A DNA stretch of 64,000 nt, taken from assembly GCA_014905825.1 (NCBI GenBank), contig JACGCN010000007.1, positions 1,550,001 through 1,614,000 on the forward strand, read 5' to 3'. Under the pieces are notes generated by a model. It ran no database searches, was not told the origin of the DNA, and worked only from the letters and a program-made list of their open reading frames with translations. This stretch comes from Lyophyllum atratum (Eukaryota; Basidiomycota; Agaricomycetes; Agaricales; Lyophyllaceae). A program made the translations under genes and the position numbers. Position 1 is the stretch's first letter, and each line of letters begins with the position of its first letter. This document shows positions 10,857 through 22,600 of the stretch, piece after piece.

Positions 10857-13365
10857 CTACTGAGCAATGCGCGCTTTGGCTGCTGCAATGATGACGTCGG
10901 CTGCCTTCTCGGAGATCTAGCAAGATTGTGAGATTAGAGTTATAGAAGATTGATAAGCAATACTTGCCATGTAGGTTGGAGTAGTTATAAAAAACCCGGG
11001 AACGTTGGGCCAAGAGCTTGCATCAACCACTCTTAGCCGATCCACGCCTCTGACTTTGAAGTTACCATCGAGGACGGCGCTGGGGTCTAGAAGCGGCGGC
11101 AGGTCAGTGAAGCACCCAATTTTCCTTTTCAATGGGTGAAATACCGCTATCAGGACCCATTGCATTCGTACAACATGCATGATGGCCTTTCGATGGGCGC
11201 TGAGTTCGTCGATCATCGGACAGAATTGTAGAAATAGCTACCGAAAACGCGGTTGAAGATGTAATCATCGATTTCTTCATCCGTGTTAGTATTCGGTCCA
11301 GGGGAAACCTCAGTGTCCACGAAGAAGCCAAGGGGTGAATGTGTCACGATATCCCTGGCACGCCTAATGCCGTCGCGAAGCGCAGCGACATCTGCAGGCC
11401 CATCTGGCGCCTGGAAAAGGAGCTTCTCGATCTCGAGAGGATCTTGAGGATGAGGACCTGTCAGGCGCACAGTTCCCTTCGATGAAGGATGACCTTTGAG
11501 GACAACTGCGGTCAGAGCGTTATGATTATCTGCAACTTGTTGTGGGGCCCCTGGACATAAGTTGAACATACATCGAATCTCTGACATTGAACGGGGAAAT
11601 ACCTCTGAAGAAGCCGGGGAAGGACACTGGAGAAAAATATGTGAGAACATCCGGCGCAGGAAGATTCGGCGAAGATTGCGTTATAACTGCGTCAATGACT
11701 CCGCTGAAGGCATATATATTTTCGTGATTGGATTCGAGCCAGTTCCTGAGACACGGGTCTTGGTCTGGGTCAGAAAGGAATTTGCACCCGCTCAGTATTG
11801 TATAATTATTTTTCATTCGCCAGATGACGGAAATTTCGTCGTGATCTGTTTAAGCAAGTTATTTAGACGACACCGCAGTTCTGTTGGGACCTATGAACAC
11901 TGACCTTGGAGGTTAGTTCCAACTCCAGGAAGATTGACCGTGGGTTCAATCCCGTACTGACGAAGATGCTCTTCGTCACCGATGCCGGAAAGCTAAGTAA
12001 GTGTTAATTATTTTGCGGTGGCAGGTTCTCAGATCATAGAAAACACACCATAAGCTATCAAGTTTAGAGATCAGCCATAATTCATCACTGACATTAAGAC
12101 CGTTCCAAAACCGTTACTCACTAGCTGGGGACTTTGGAAGGTACCAGCACTGACGATGACTTCGTGCCGTGCGGTGATGTTCTGGAGGTTTAAGGTTATC
12201 TTGCCAGCGAAGTTGTTAGCCACGGGCAAAGCAGCCCCAGGCGCAATTTGGACACCGTAAGCTGAAATCCCTTGGTCCGAGTTACACAATAGCAATTTTG
12301 TTGCTAGAGTGTCTAGCGACATGCGAAGCCGCCCTGAACTAGAGTTCTGCACGTCTCGCAACCTTTCATGTACGGAGGATCTAATGTGATTCTTGTCCAC
12401 CGTAGCGCTTGGGGAGGTGACACCTGAGCTTCCATCTTCCGCGATAGAATTGAGATCGAGGATTGGCAGGCCAGCCAGAGGAAGCGATGCGACTAGCGCC
12501 GCGAGTTGGGGGTCTGGAGAGGCTGTCAGTCGACTAGAATAATGGGAAGGGAACGAACGTAACCAAGCGACAGAGGATTGGTAAGAATGACGTCAAGAGG
12601 CAGAGTAGTGGTTTTCAGCCATCCATCAAAGCCATGATCAGGCGCGAGCAAAGGAGGAAGGTATTGATTATTCTCGATGCGACGGAAGTAATCTTGCATG
12701 TTGTCCCTTGACCATGACTGATCACTAAATGTTGCAGCAAGCCCATCAAAATCTTGCCTAGTACCAGCAAGAATATTGATCATTGCGTTGTGGACCTTGG
12801 TGTAAAGCTTCGATCAGGTTTCTGAAGGGAAAACGAATGTATGTCGTTACCGTCGATCCACCCAGTGCTCTTGCCCTCGGATACCTGGTTATCAAAGTTA
12901 TTCACTTACTCGCCAGAATAGGAGGGAGGTTCATCTACCATGCATCATCTCGCTGAACGGGAAAGCCGTCAGGATATTCACGAACAGTATAGTCCAAATT
13001 GATTTGAGGATCTCGAAGAAAAGGTTAATCAAATCTCGACCGGGAGGGTCTGTACCAATTGAGCACACCTTCGAGAGACCGTAAGCTGTAGCCTGGTAGA
13101 GTAGTATTAAAGTTGACTACTTCATGGCCCGCGTCTACCAAGAGGACTGGACGGAAAGAAAAGACTTAGAAGGTAGAATACATCGTTAGAGGCATGACCG
13201 AATACCGGAAAAGCCAGATTCTGCGAGCCGGGCTGCAAGTGGTCCACCTCCAGCACCAGATCCGACCACTATGAAGTCGTAATCGGCGTCCGTAGGGCTG
13301 GGACATGCTGTGAGTGCAGCATGAGCGGCGACGATCAGACTCGAGAAAAGAATTAAAGGCAGCAT
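10857..13365 (-). CDS. GMC-family FAD oxidoreductase (AA3-type), secreted
   Basis: Predicted FAD-dependent alcohol/sugar oxidoreductase of the glucose-methanol-choline family, related to aryl-alcohol oxidases and glucose dehydrogenases that supply H2O2 or reduce quinones in lignocellulose decay. ATG at 13,365 begins a hydrophobic signal peptide, followed by VVGSGAGGGPLAARL (Rossmann dinucleotide fold). Later exons encode ARALGGST, the second GMC signature SAGTFQSPQL continuing across an intron into LSGIGD, and the C-terminal domain with GHHACCTNAMGPD (catalytic His region) and VVDASSWPNVPGFFITTPTY. The stop is at 10,857-10,859 after KARIAQ. At least eight exons with 50-130 bp introns can be joined without a frame break, so the gene looks intact. 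Substrate cannot be told from sequence. A truncated paralogue lies immediately downstream. Confidence 0.88.
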
Positions 13366-13579
13366 TGAATCGCGAGTCGGGACGTCATGCTGGATGTCTG
13401 TTTATAAGGAAGTGAAGGTCTCCTATGTAGGCGCAAATTTATTTAAATTGCGAAGAAGGATCAGTGATTGCCTGGAACCGCATCGTGCCACTAAAGGCCA
13501 CTAATCGCTTCATTTCTCCTGTCAAATTATTTGAGACTCAGCTGGCCGCCCTTGACGATATCGCGACTAACCACGATAG

Positions 13580-14859
13580 GGCAAATATTCACGTTGCAGC
13601 AGGAGGGTTACTCCGGTATAAGTGTCGATGGATCTGTTAATCAAGCCGGACTGTGCACCCGCCCAAACCAAAATGCATCTGATTCCAGTCGGGCGTCCAC
13701 GACGATGACTGCGGTATTCCATTGTAGTGCCTCTTAGTAGTCTCATTCGAAGACATGGATACACGCTAACAAGCCACATCCCCAGTAAATCGAAAGCCCA
13801 TGGTTGGGACAATTTGGATGCACATTGCGAATATGGTTCGTCGGTAGGCTGAAGCCTAGAGAAGTACAGGAGATGTTGAAGGGAAGGAAGAACAATGGTC
13901 GTGGCCAGCATTTGCGTGGCTAGACCAACAACCGTCATCACAGCAGACGCTACGACCCGTTTAACGTCCACAGTAGATGGAGAAGTGTCCCGAAAAAGAA
14001 AACGAGGGCCGCCTGGAGGAGAAGAGGGAGAGCCGATAGGCTCTTAGGAACACGCCAATCAATGAGGCCTTCATATCGCAATTGTCGTATTGGGAAGGCA
14101 TTTCTTGCCGGATGTCCCTCGTAACACTGATATTCGCGTCACCACTGCCTACATAGTGTCCCCACCAAGACAGCAGTGAGCGCTAGGGTGAGGCTGGTAA
14201 ACCAAATTACAGCAGAAGGAGTCGAGGTGAAGGAAAGAGGCGGGACTGGCAATGGCTCCGATTCGATGTGCATTTTGGGTCATCTCGCGTAACTGGGAGG
14301 ATATCTGGACGAGCAGGCATGTAGAAGTTATAGAAAGGTCTTCTTGCAGCCACCGATATGACTCCACTGTGAATGTGGTGACAGCTGCTGAGAACAGTAC
14401 AGCCTAGCGGCCATGGACATCTTCATTAGGCTAAAACGACAGCAGGACCAGGGTTCCAATACGCACGAAAACCAATTCCTCCCTCCATGCTTTGCACATC
14501 TCGTCATCAAAATTCTGGACCATCCGCGATACATTTCTCCATGGAGTTCCGTCTCTGGGTATATCATGATAGTAAGGTTTGCTGGAGTGCCATGGCTTGA
14601 ATGAGGTGGTGGGCAGAGGTGCCTGAGACTACTCGTACAGTGATCAGCAGACAAAATCAAATCTGAATGTTATTACGGTGGTTCGCCCTTACTTTGGCGG
14701 ACGTCAGGACAGACTGAGGTTCGTCGTCATTTGAGTCGGAATATCAGCATCAGCAAGAGGACCCTTGGTTCCAGTTTCGGCGGCTGAAAGACTAGCGTGC
14801 GTAGTACTGGAAGCATTTATTGGAAAGGAACGGCGGTCTGAAGTTGAGCTGGGGGTCAT
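13580..14859 (-). pseudogene. DUF6535 membrane-protein gene, decayed
   Basis: DUF6535 proteins are multi-pass membrane proteins of unknown function, expanded in Agaricomycetes. The minus strand encodes FDDEMCKAWREELVF, then (after a 62-bp GTGCGT...CTAG intron) AVLFSAAVTTFTVESYRWLQ, the membrane segment VIWFTSLTLALTAVLVG, then RQW-stop-REYQ, LPLLLQAALVFFFGTLLHLL and VVASAVMTVVGLATQMLAT. Three lesions break it: a frameshift after about 14,290 (SQLREM to HIESEPLP), an in-frame TGA in RQW*REY near 14,140, and a frameshift at WTLN/VVASAV near 13,960. The possible start is ATG 14,859. Confidence 0.8.
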
Positions 14860-15075
14860 AGCCTATGCCTTATGTAGGCTCTGTGCAATAGCATTGGTTA
14901 CCACACTGGTCCTGATGCGTAGGCTTGCGTAGGAATGCAGGGATATCATGACCGACTATTAGCAGTAGCGAGCTCAAAGGCAGACATGGACCGCCGTGGA
15001 AACGTTGTGAATGTTTGTGGACAAGTTCAATGATGATCGTGCTCAACGATGCATCTCCCAATCTGGACTGAAGTC
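14860..15075. other. Intergenic, no gene seen
   Basis: Spacer between the DUF6535 remnant and the start of the duplicated RRM-gene segment. A 63-codon minus-strand frame is present but unsupported. Confidence 0.3.
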
Positions 15076-16789
15076 GGTGGCAATGATGATGTTATTTCCC
15101 ATTGTATGCGTTCCTAAATAACATATATGTAGAGAGCGAGACTCCAAGATGAAAAAAAAGAAATACGCAGCAGGAGACATAATTTTACGAGCAAGACACG
15201 ATTAAATAGTACCACAGAAAAAAAAAAGAAACAGAAAAAGATGATGTGTCAATGTAGTGCGATGATTAATGCTTGAATGCTCGAGCCAACAGCCAACAGC
15301 CAACAACCAAGAGAGAGAAAACACAAGACAAAAAGAAAGCACCAACCAAAACTCCACCCCCGCGACAGTCCCCCCCTATCAAGGCGTCGGCTCAGCCGAC
15401 GCCCCACTCCCCTCCGCCCCCCCACCCCCCGGCACCGGGTCCGACTCCGCTCTCTGCCCAAGCCCCGGCGGCTTCCTCTTCCCCCCCATCGAATGCGTCC
15501 TCGAAATCGCCCCCCCGCCTCCCCCTCCTCCCCCTCCCTCCCCGGTCCTGCCCAACGCCAGCTCCAAAAAATTCAAATCCACCCCCACCCCACCCGTCGC
15601 GTCCTTCCACGCCTTCCTCTCCCTCTCCCTCTCCCGGCCTTCCCATCCGCGGAGATCACCCGAGGGGGCGTTGGGGTTCGACTGCCACGGTGTGGTGACG
15701 GTGCTCGAATGCCGGCGTACGCGCTCCTCGCCCTGGGGCGCCTTCGTCCCCTCTTCGAGGTCTGAATAAGGAGATCGGTCATCCACGGCCTCTTCATCCC
15801 CTTCCCTCTCCCCTTCCCCCTCTCCCTCTCTCTCTCCCTCCCCTTGCCCCTCCCCATCCCGCCCCCTCTCCCCCTTCCCCTTCATAATCTCATTAACAAG
15901 ACTACTCCCCCCCACCATCCCCCCACCCCCACCCGCAAACATCGGCGGAAAATACCCCCGATCAAAATACCCCGTCGGCTCCTGCACCCCCGCATAGAAC
16001 CCCCCACCCCCGCCATGCCCATGCCCCGGCGTCATATGCACTTGGTGCACCATGTGCACGGGCGCACCGACGGCGGGGTTGATCATGGGATTCGGTGCGC
16101 CGCCGGGGCGGCCCCAGAAGGCGCCGGGGGACATGGCGACGCCGGGGGAGAAGGTGCTGAGTGGGGTGTATGGGGTAGGGTTGGTTGTGGTGGGGGCGCC
16201 GTTCATGGCGTTGGAGGCGGAGGTGGAGGCGGAGGAGGAGGCGAAGGTGGGAGCGGTGCTGGAGTTGGGCGGGGAGAGAGGGGTGATGCCGAAGGGTGCT
16301 GGGTGGGGTCGCTGTTGTTGTTGTTGTTGTTGATGCTGGAGGGTGTGAAGTGGGTGGTGGGCGTGGATGGGCGAGCTGGGTGTGCCGTGCACCATCATGG
16401 ACATATGTACGGGCATAGCCATCTGCAGCGGGCTCGGCAGCGGACGCGGGTGCGCGTACCTCGAAGGCTGGTGTTGTTGCGGGTGCTGTAGTGCGTTGTT
16501 AATCGTACTTGCACCGCTGGCCTTGGTCCCCGGAGGCGGGATGAAGTTGAACGGGGGCATAGAGGGCGTGATGGGCGGTATCCCATGCGGCGTCATCATC
16601 TGGTGCTGCTGTTGTATCTGCTGCACCTGCTGATGGTGGTGCGACATCACATGTCCCTGCCCATGTCCATGTCCCTGCGCATGCGGGTGGAAATGCGGCG
16701 ACGACGGCGAGCTGAGCGGGTGGTGGAGTGGTGAGTAGCTCATCACCCCGTGCGGTGATAAATTAGGGTTTTGCCCGTGCCCATGGTGG
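15076..16789. repeat. Segmental duplication, copy 1 (partner 45,016-46,720)
   Basis: About 1.71 kb here matches 45,016-46,720 in the same orientation, with small indels concentrated in Pro/His/Gln-coding runs and C-rich tracts. The copies start together at GGTGGCAATGATGATG and end together at GCCCATGGTGG. To the right, copy 1 runs into a DHTKD1-like gene, while copy 2 continues through the intact RRM gene. Copy 1 is thus the derived one, carrying the 3' flank and the 3' half of the last exon. Confidence 0.93.
15379..16746 (-). pseudogene. Truncated duplicate of RRM-protein gene (C-terminal low-complexity half)
   Basis: A 455-codon frame corresponds to the C-terminal His/Pro/Gln/Ser-rich tail of the gene at 45,295-48,476, starting with MMSYSPLHHPLSS. 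Both RRMs are missing because the duplication ends inside the exon. Despite several indels relative to the parent, the frame stays open to a different C-terminus (ending SAEPTP instead of the parental end). No promoter was copied. It is called a pseudogene, but expression from a fortuitous promoter cannot be excluded. Long proline-rich frames on the opposite strand are antisense shadows. Confidence 0.75.
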
Positions 16790-17327
16790 CATATACTAGA
16801 GTTTTCTCTTAAAAATCAGGGTAAATGCGTGATATAGCTTGTGCATACCTCATGTGCAATTCGTCCAACATAAACAGATCTAAGGTGACGCGTTATCTCG
16901 CCGAGCGTCCACCATTCCTCCGACGAAATGACTCTGGCCAACGGGCTTGGTCCATATAATGCCGTTCACGTTGTACTAAGACTTCTTCGAATCGTCGCTA
17001 AGCCCGTACCGCTTAGGATCTAACGCCGCCACCTCCTCCCTGTGAATGAGATCCAATGGGTCTATATGCGCTGCACGATGCCCGTGCGTCCGCATAGAGT
17101 CGACATAGCAGAGGAGTGGAGCGTTGATGTGACGATTCTCGAGTTGTGCTTCTGTGTCTGGGTGATCGCATGAGCTTCCAGTCGACTTTCTAGACGTTGG
17201 TCTGGTACTCACAGTCAGGAAACACGTGTTCCCGCCGCTTCCTAAATCCAAAGGACTCGTCATGGTATCCTCGCGCCCGCAGCGCCTGCACCGGCAGACG
17301 CACACGCAATGGTGAGAGCAACGACAT
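16790..17327 (-). pseudogene. DHTKD1-like 2-oxoacid dehydrogenase E1, N-terminal fragment
   Basis: DHTKD1-type enzymes are thiamine-diphosphate E1 components of the mitochondrial 2-oxoadipate dehydrogenase complex in lysine/tryptophan breakdown. ATG at 17,327 starts a basic, mitochondrial-presequence-like exon ending REHVFPD. After a GTGAGT intron the frame gives LLCYVDSMRTHGHRAAHID and PLDLIHREEVAALDPKRYGL, then KKS-stop-YNVNGIIWTKPVG. A frameshift follows, then EEWWTLGEITRHLRSVYVG, and an intron ending in CTAG opens the next exon (TATATGC). That exon is cut after 7 bp by the duplicated RRM segment. The TAG stop (near 16,976), the frameshift and the truncation together make it non-functional. 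Confidence 0.85.
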
Positions 17328-17949
17328 TAAGCCGCCGAGATGACCGCCCAAGTGTGTCGGCGCCGTGCAAGTCGATGTCCTTAACTTAACAAGGAGCTCT
17401 TCAGTGTCTTCGGGAGGGAATAAGTTATAACGGAGTTAAGAAGGCTCTCAGTCTGGGGGTGAGAGCGCTTCAGGGACGGTAGACAAGACCCGTCCCATAT
17501 ATACTTGCCAGAACCGAGAACGGGCGGACCATCCCCTAGTAACTCCCCGCCCCCATGTTGTGATCGGTTGGAACTTGTCACGCTCACGTGGCGGAGACGT
17601 CGCGTCGCTTCGACTTTGATCATGTCACCCCAAAACTTTCGGGATGACCACCCGCAAGATCAGTGCGCGCAGCATAACGCAAGCAACGTTGTCCAGATGT
17701 GTTTCATTACGAGGATAGTTTCAGAAGAGCAATCGCGTTATTTGTGCGTGTTGTTTCCGAGTCCTTTGGGATTTCCGCGCGTGGAGTCACGATTAACCGC
17801 CTTACCCCCATCAAGCATCACAGACAGCAACAGCCAGAACGACCTCTCCTTCATGCACCGCGCGACCCATCTTAGGGACTCCTCGTGCGGCACATTGTCA
17901 CCAGACCCTGGGGGAACGTTGCATCAAGTACGCTACCAAGAACTAATGA
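17328..17949. other. Region between DHTKD1 remnant and the large element
   Basis: This contains the presumed former 5' region of the DHTKD1-like gene and a 152-codon plus-strand frame (17,505-17,963) that matches nothing I know and overlaps the element end. At 17,900-17,931 there is an imperfect copy of sequence found inside the right end of the large element (37,986-38,021). Confidence 0.4.
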
Positions 17950-17980
17950 GTGGTGCATCATAGCCTGTCATGAGCATTGA
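17950..17980 (+). repeat. Left terminal inverted repeat of KDZ element
   Basis: 31 bp, perfect inverted match to 38,033-38,063. It contains a TGCATCAT unit of the motif that is repeated throughout the element. Confidence 0.85.
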
Positions 17981-18470
17981 TTGCTGGTGCATCATACTAC
18001 CGTTGAGCCGCACTCTCAACCACAGCCCGCTCCCCTCTTCCTGTTGAATGGTAATGCATTAATGACCGTGTGCATGCTGTCTATACTAGTGTATGATGAT
18101 GATGATGCTACGCCCAGGCCCCAAATTCGTGATGCATCACAAACGGTAATGCATCACTGGTCGACTTAACACTACTCGCACGGCAACCTACACCTAATGC
18201 ATTAACTTGAAGAATTGATAATGCATTACTGTTCAACCGTACGCACTGCTCACGCTCACCGGTGTAATGCATCAGGACAAGTTGATGCATCACCCAGCTG
18301 TCTATTGAAACTTGCTAATGCACCGCTAGGTTATCAATGCATTACTATTTCAGTCTCAAGTGCGCTTCCCTCCATCAGATAACTAATGCATTAAAGCACC
18401 GGGTCTTTAATGCATTACTGGTCCAGTCTTGAAGTCGGCTTCCTTCCCTCAGATAGCTAATGCATTACTA

Positions 18471-19149
18471 GCGTTCCGAGTCTGACAATGCAAGACTCAC
18501 TCTATCGAAGGCTAATGCATCATAATGCATTACTCTCCCAGTCTTGAAGTTTACTTCCCTCCCACAGATAGTTAATGCATCAAAGCACATCAGCAAAACA
18601 CGATGCATTATCTCGAAGTTCGCTCCCCCTCCCCAATGAACGACCGTGGCTTAATGCATCAGGCATCCCCTGCTTCCTCCTAATTTGGACCGTGCTGATA
18701 ATGCATTACTAGCGTTCCGAGTCTGACAATGCAAGACTCGCTCCTCTATCGAAGGCTAATGCATCATAATGCATTACTCTCCCAGTCTTGAAGTTTACTT
18801 CCCTCCCCCAGATAGTTAATGCATCAAAGCACATCAGCGAAACACGATGCATTATCTCGAAGTTCGCTCCCCCTCCCCAATGAACGACCGTGGCTTAATG
18901 CATCAGCCATCCCCTGCTTCCTCCTGATTTGGACCGTGCTGATAATGCATTACTAGCGTTCCGCTCCCCCTCCCCAATGAACGACCGTGGCTTAATGCAT
19001 CAGGCATCCCCTGCTTCCTCCTGATTTGGACCGTGCTGATAATGCATTACTAGTGTTCCGCTCCCCCTCCCCAATGAACGACCGTGGCTTAATGCATCAG
19101 GCATCCCCTGCTTCCTCCTGATTTGGACCGTGCTGATAATGCATTACTA
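18471..19149 (+). repeat. Nested tandem repeats: two ~243-bp units then two 97-bp units
   Basis: GCGTTCC (or GTGTTCC) marks unit starts at 18,471, 18,712, 18,956, 19,053 and 19,150, giving periods of 241, 244, 97 and 97 bp. The 97-bp unit is the long unit with its middle deleted, running from CGCTCCCCCTCCCC to the next ATTACTAG. Each unit carries several ATGCAT motifs. Confidence 0.9.
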
Positions 19150-19263
19150 GCGTTCCTTGTATCCATGGTTAATGCATCACAATACACAAGTTTTCTCGTG
19201 CCAGCACCTTCGCGTCCCACCTCTCCTGCTAAACCAGATCCGTGATCGACGATGGGAGGGTGA

Positions 19264-19570
19264 GTGATGCATTAACTACCATCCTCCTCTTGATCCATGC
19301 CGTTGCAGATCTCCCGCCCTGGTCCTACAGTGATGCATTACCTACTCCCATTGCAGATCTCCTACCCCGGTCCTATAGTATGATGCATCAATTATCTCGT
19401 TGCAGATCTCCCGCCCCGGTCCTACAGTGATGCATTACCTACTCCTGTTGCAGATCTCCCCCCCGTCCTACAGTGATGCATTAATTACTCCCGTTGCAGA
19501 ACCCCCCGAGTGTGATGCATTACCTACTCCCGTTCCCGCCCCGCTCTTACAGGGTAGTTCATGCATTACC
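19264..19570 (+). repeat. Short tandem repeats of ~55-60 bp with one ATGCAT each
   Basis: About five or six imperfect units of the form GTGATGCATTACCTACTCC...GTTGCAGATCTCCCGCCCC...CCTACA follow one another. The last units are degenerate. They adjoin the 3' end of the KDZ transposase gene. Confidence 0.8.
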
Positions 19571-19691
19571 CACTCTCATGCCACTCGTGCTCCGTTACAT
19601 TTACATTGATGAAATTGGAAATACGTGGTTGGCATGGAACAAGTACGAAGTCTTATGGATATGACAAAAGTGATAGAAGAAATAAAAGTCG

Positions 19692-22600
19692 TCAAGACAC
19701 AGTGCCCGATGCTGCGGACGCTATGCGTTCACGCGCCTGCTGGATATAGCTTGGTACCGGTAGCCACAGCATTGTAAAGCGCGCGGATAGAGCCTCACGA
19801 ATCGCTGCTTGGTGCTCAGCATATGCTAGCAGTCCTTCACCATGTGGAGTGCTACCAGCGGCACTATTCGACCAATACTTCCCCTTCGCCTTCCACCACT
19901 CCTGCTGCCACTTGAAGAAGCGCAGGACGCGCTGCATTTCCTCTGATAGAAGGTCGATTTCCTCGGAGAATCGCATAGCGCGAGCCCTGGACTTACACCA
20001 TTCAATACGAAGGGCTAATGCATTAAGTGATCAGCACATATAGCCGGATCCGTGGAACATTGCCACGTACCGTCCCGGAACACTTCATCATCCGCGCCGA
20101 TGCCCGCTAGACCCCTCGTTGTCCATATCCACGACATAATGAATCTACCCTGACCAACGCCTTCCTCTCCGGAAATCTCGCGAATGTCCTCTTCGCGTAA
20201 AGGGAGTAGCTGGTCCTGCCAGCCCACCTTCATGAGTAGTGCAGACAGAGCCAACAAGGCGGCGTGAGCAGCTCGGTAGTCTTCCGCACAAGTGTCGATT
20301 CTGGCTTGTACCGTCGCGATGGCGTTCCGCGCTCGTGTGTTGGCATGCTGGCCACGGACATTCTGGTCTTTGAACCTATAGATGTATGATCGAATCTGTA
20401 AGTTACGACGGAGTCCATCAAGCGCCTCATCGGCCTGGGCTGTGCGTAGCTGCCACTCGATCTCCGCTAGGTTAATGTCAAATGGAACCTTCGATCCGAT
20501 CTGAGATGGGAGCCATAAGGAGTACTCATGGACCGGAACAGCCGTTTTCCTCGCTTGCGCTGCTTGTGCATCCATACGCCGTAACACTACTACCCTCGGA
20601 ATGTACAGCTGTTGTACTGAGGTCCAGACGGTGATCTTACGCGATAGAGCGTTGTTTCGAAGCTGTAATCGGGTCTTCTGACGGTCCTGAGCGTGTTCCC
20701 ATACCTTCGAGGTGTCTCCCTTGATAGAACACCTGATCAGGAAAGTCAGTACTAGTATATCATAATAGAGAAGGCAAAGAACAAGACTTTGTGATGCATC
20801 AAGCAGACGGCGATCGGAGATGTATGAGAAGTAATGAGATACAGTGCATAATCCATGGGTGATGCATCAGTAATGCATTGAGACCATCGTACACGTCGGT
20901 GATGCATCTCCCATCAGTGATGCATTGACCGTCGGTGATGCAAATCAAGACAAGAGAATACTTACTGCTCTGCCTCTAGATCAAGCCCGGTCGCGATGAG
21001 AACGCTTGGCGTGATGTTCACATCAAGTGCAACGTCGTTGCCCGATGCCAGATCCGCAGCCTCTGATTCGGCCATTCGATGGCGTACCGCAGCTTGGGTG
21101 GGGACTGGACATGGCATGTTAGCTGGGTGTGGAGTAATAGAAGTATAATACGCACCCGCCACCTTGACATCGTATGGTGTTGGCCGTTTCGGGTCCGGTT
21201 CCGGGTCCCTCTCCCATGCTTCTACTTCCTTCGTCCATTCCAGAACGGTCGCGGCTGGGAGTGAAGCGGTGAGCTCCTCGTGAGCAATGGTGTGAGAAGC
21301 CATGTCGTTGGCTGCAGCTCGGAACTTGCGCAGGAAGGTGGGGCCTAGGTACCCCAATTAGTGTCAGTTGAGAACAATGAGGAGAATGGAAAGCGGCGTA
21401 CCCATTCCTACGACCTTCCGCCAGTTGTAGTCGCCAAAATGAGCGTCAAGCGTATCCCGCCGAGAGCCGGGACCCATCTCCTTCGTGCTTGCAGCCAGGG
21501 GGTTTACCTCGGCCCAACCACGCTCAGGGGCCTCCCCGTCAGTCCGGCCAACACCGATAGTCAAGTTGAATGAGAACCGGTTGCAGCATCCAGAGACATG
21601 CGCTGGCAGGTGGAATTTCGGCACGAGAAACTTGACGAACGTCCGGCCATTGTACATGAAGAATTCGTGGTCCATCTTGAACATCCGGTGTTGGAGGTTG
21701 ATGGACCACTGGCAAGCGATGTCGTATGAGACGTAGATGAACTTGACCTTCGAAGTGAAGAGGCTCCTGTAGAAGAGGTAGTCCATGTTGCAATATCTGA
21801 AGGGCAACATCAGTAAATATCCGTGACCAAGTAAGGATGACCGGAAATTTACCTTTCGCCGAACTGAAGGTCTCCTACCGCGTTCGGTCGTTTCATGTTG
21901 TGACGGGCGCATTCGATAGTCCCGACACCAGTCGCTGCGTGAGATTGGCCGGGTTTGGCATTGGAGAGATTTACTGCGTCGTGCCGGGAACAGTTAGATT
22001 TCTGTGAGAAAGGAATTAGGTTAGCCCTTGTATGAAGATCATATGGAAGGACGAACCGGCTCAGTCTCGTCCTTGTGGAGCTCCAGATGCACGTTATACC
22101 CTTTTTGTTCGACGAAATAAGCGGAACCTTGACCCAGGTCGGGATCGACTCTGTCATTCGAGACATGCTTGCGTTTGAGCCGAAAGTTGGCATCGATCCC
22201 GACGAAAAGGGCATATAAAAATCTGTGCCAGTTGTCAGTAACGGTAGCGTTCGCAGGAGGTAATGGTATACCTCATCTCAGGCGGTGCATCCTCCCAGCC
22301 CTCGGGTAGGTTCTTGTCTGGTTGGGGGCAGGCTGGACATAGCACGGCACAGTCGCCTTCCTTTGTCGCGGCCACTGGACCATTAGGATCATGCCCTCGG
22401 GCGGAGCGCTTCATCATCTTGAGATAGCGCCATTGACGTATACTGAGCAATAGATTGGGATAGCGATCCTAGCAGCTGAGGGATGAATAACGTAGCGTGA
22501 TGGTAAAGCAAAAGTAAAATTCACCGGAGGTGGATCAGTACCCGTGTTGTCTGTGAGGCGAGCCAACGCTTGATAGTACTCGAATGATGATACCTTTGAG

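Larger units (their letters stand above)
18050..19620. repeat. Left subterminal array of ATGCAT-centred motifs
   Basis: In this 1.6 kb I count roughly 35 copies of ATGCAT, nearly all within (T/G)(A/G)ATGCAT(T/C)A, in both orientations because the core is palindromic. Random sequence would give fewer than one. There is no gene. The motif recurs in larger tandem units (18,471-19,149 and 19,264-19,570). Confidence 0.93.

Noticed and set aside
15269..16491. Long proline- and glycine-rich plus-strand frames opposite the RRM-tail duplicate (and the same at 45,211-46,665)
   Set aside because: They are antisense shadows of the low-complexity minus-strand coding sequence; both copies show them in the same places.
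17505..17963. 152-codon plus-strand frame as a gene
   Set aside because: No recognisable domain, no good start context, and it crosses the inverted-repeat boundary of the large element.
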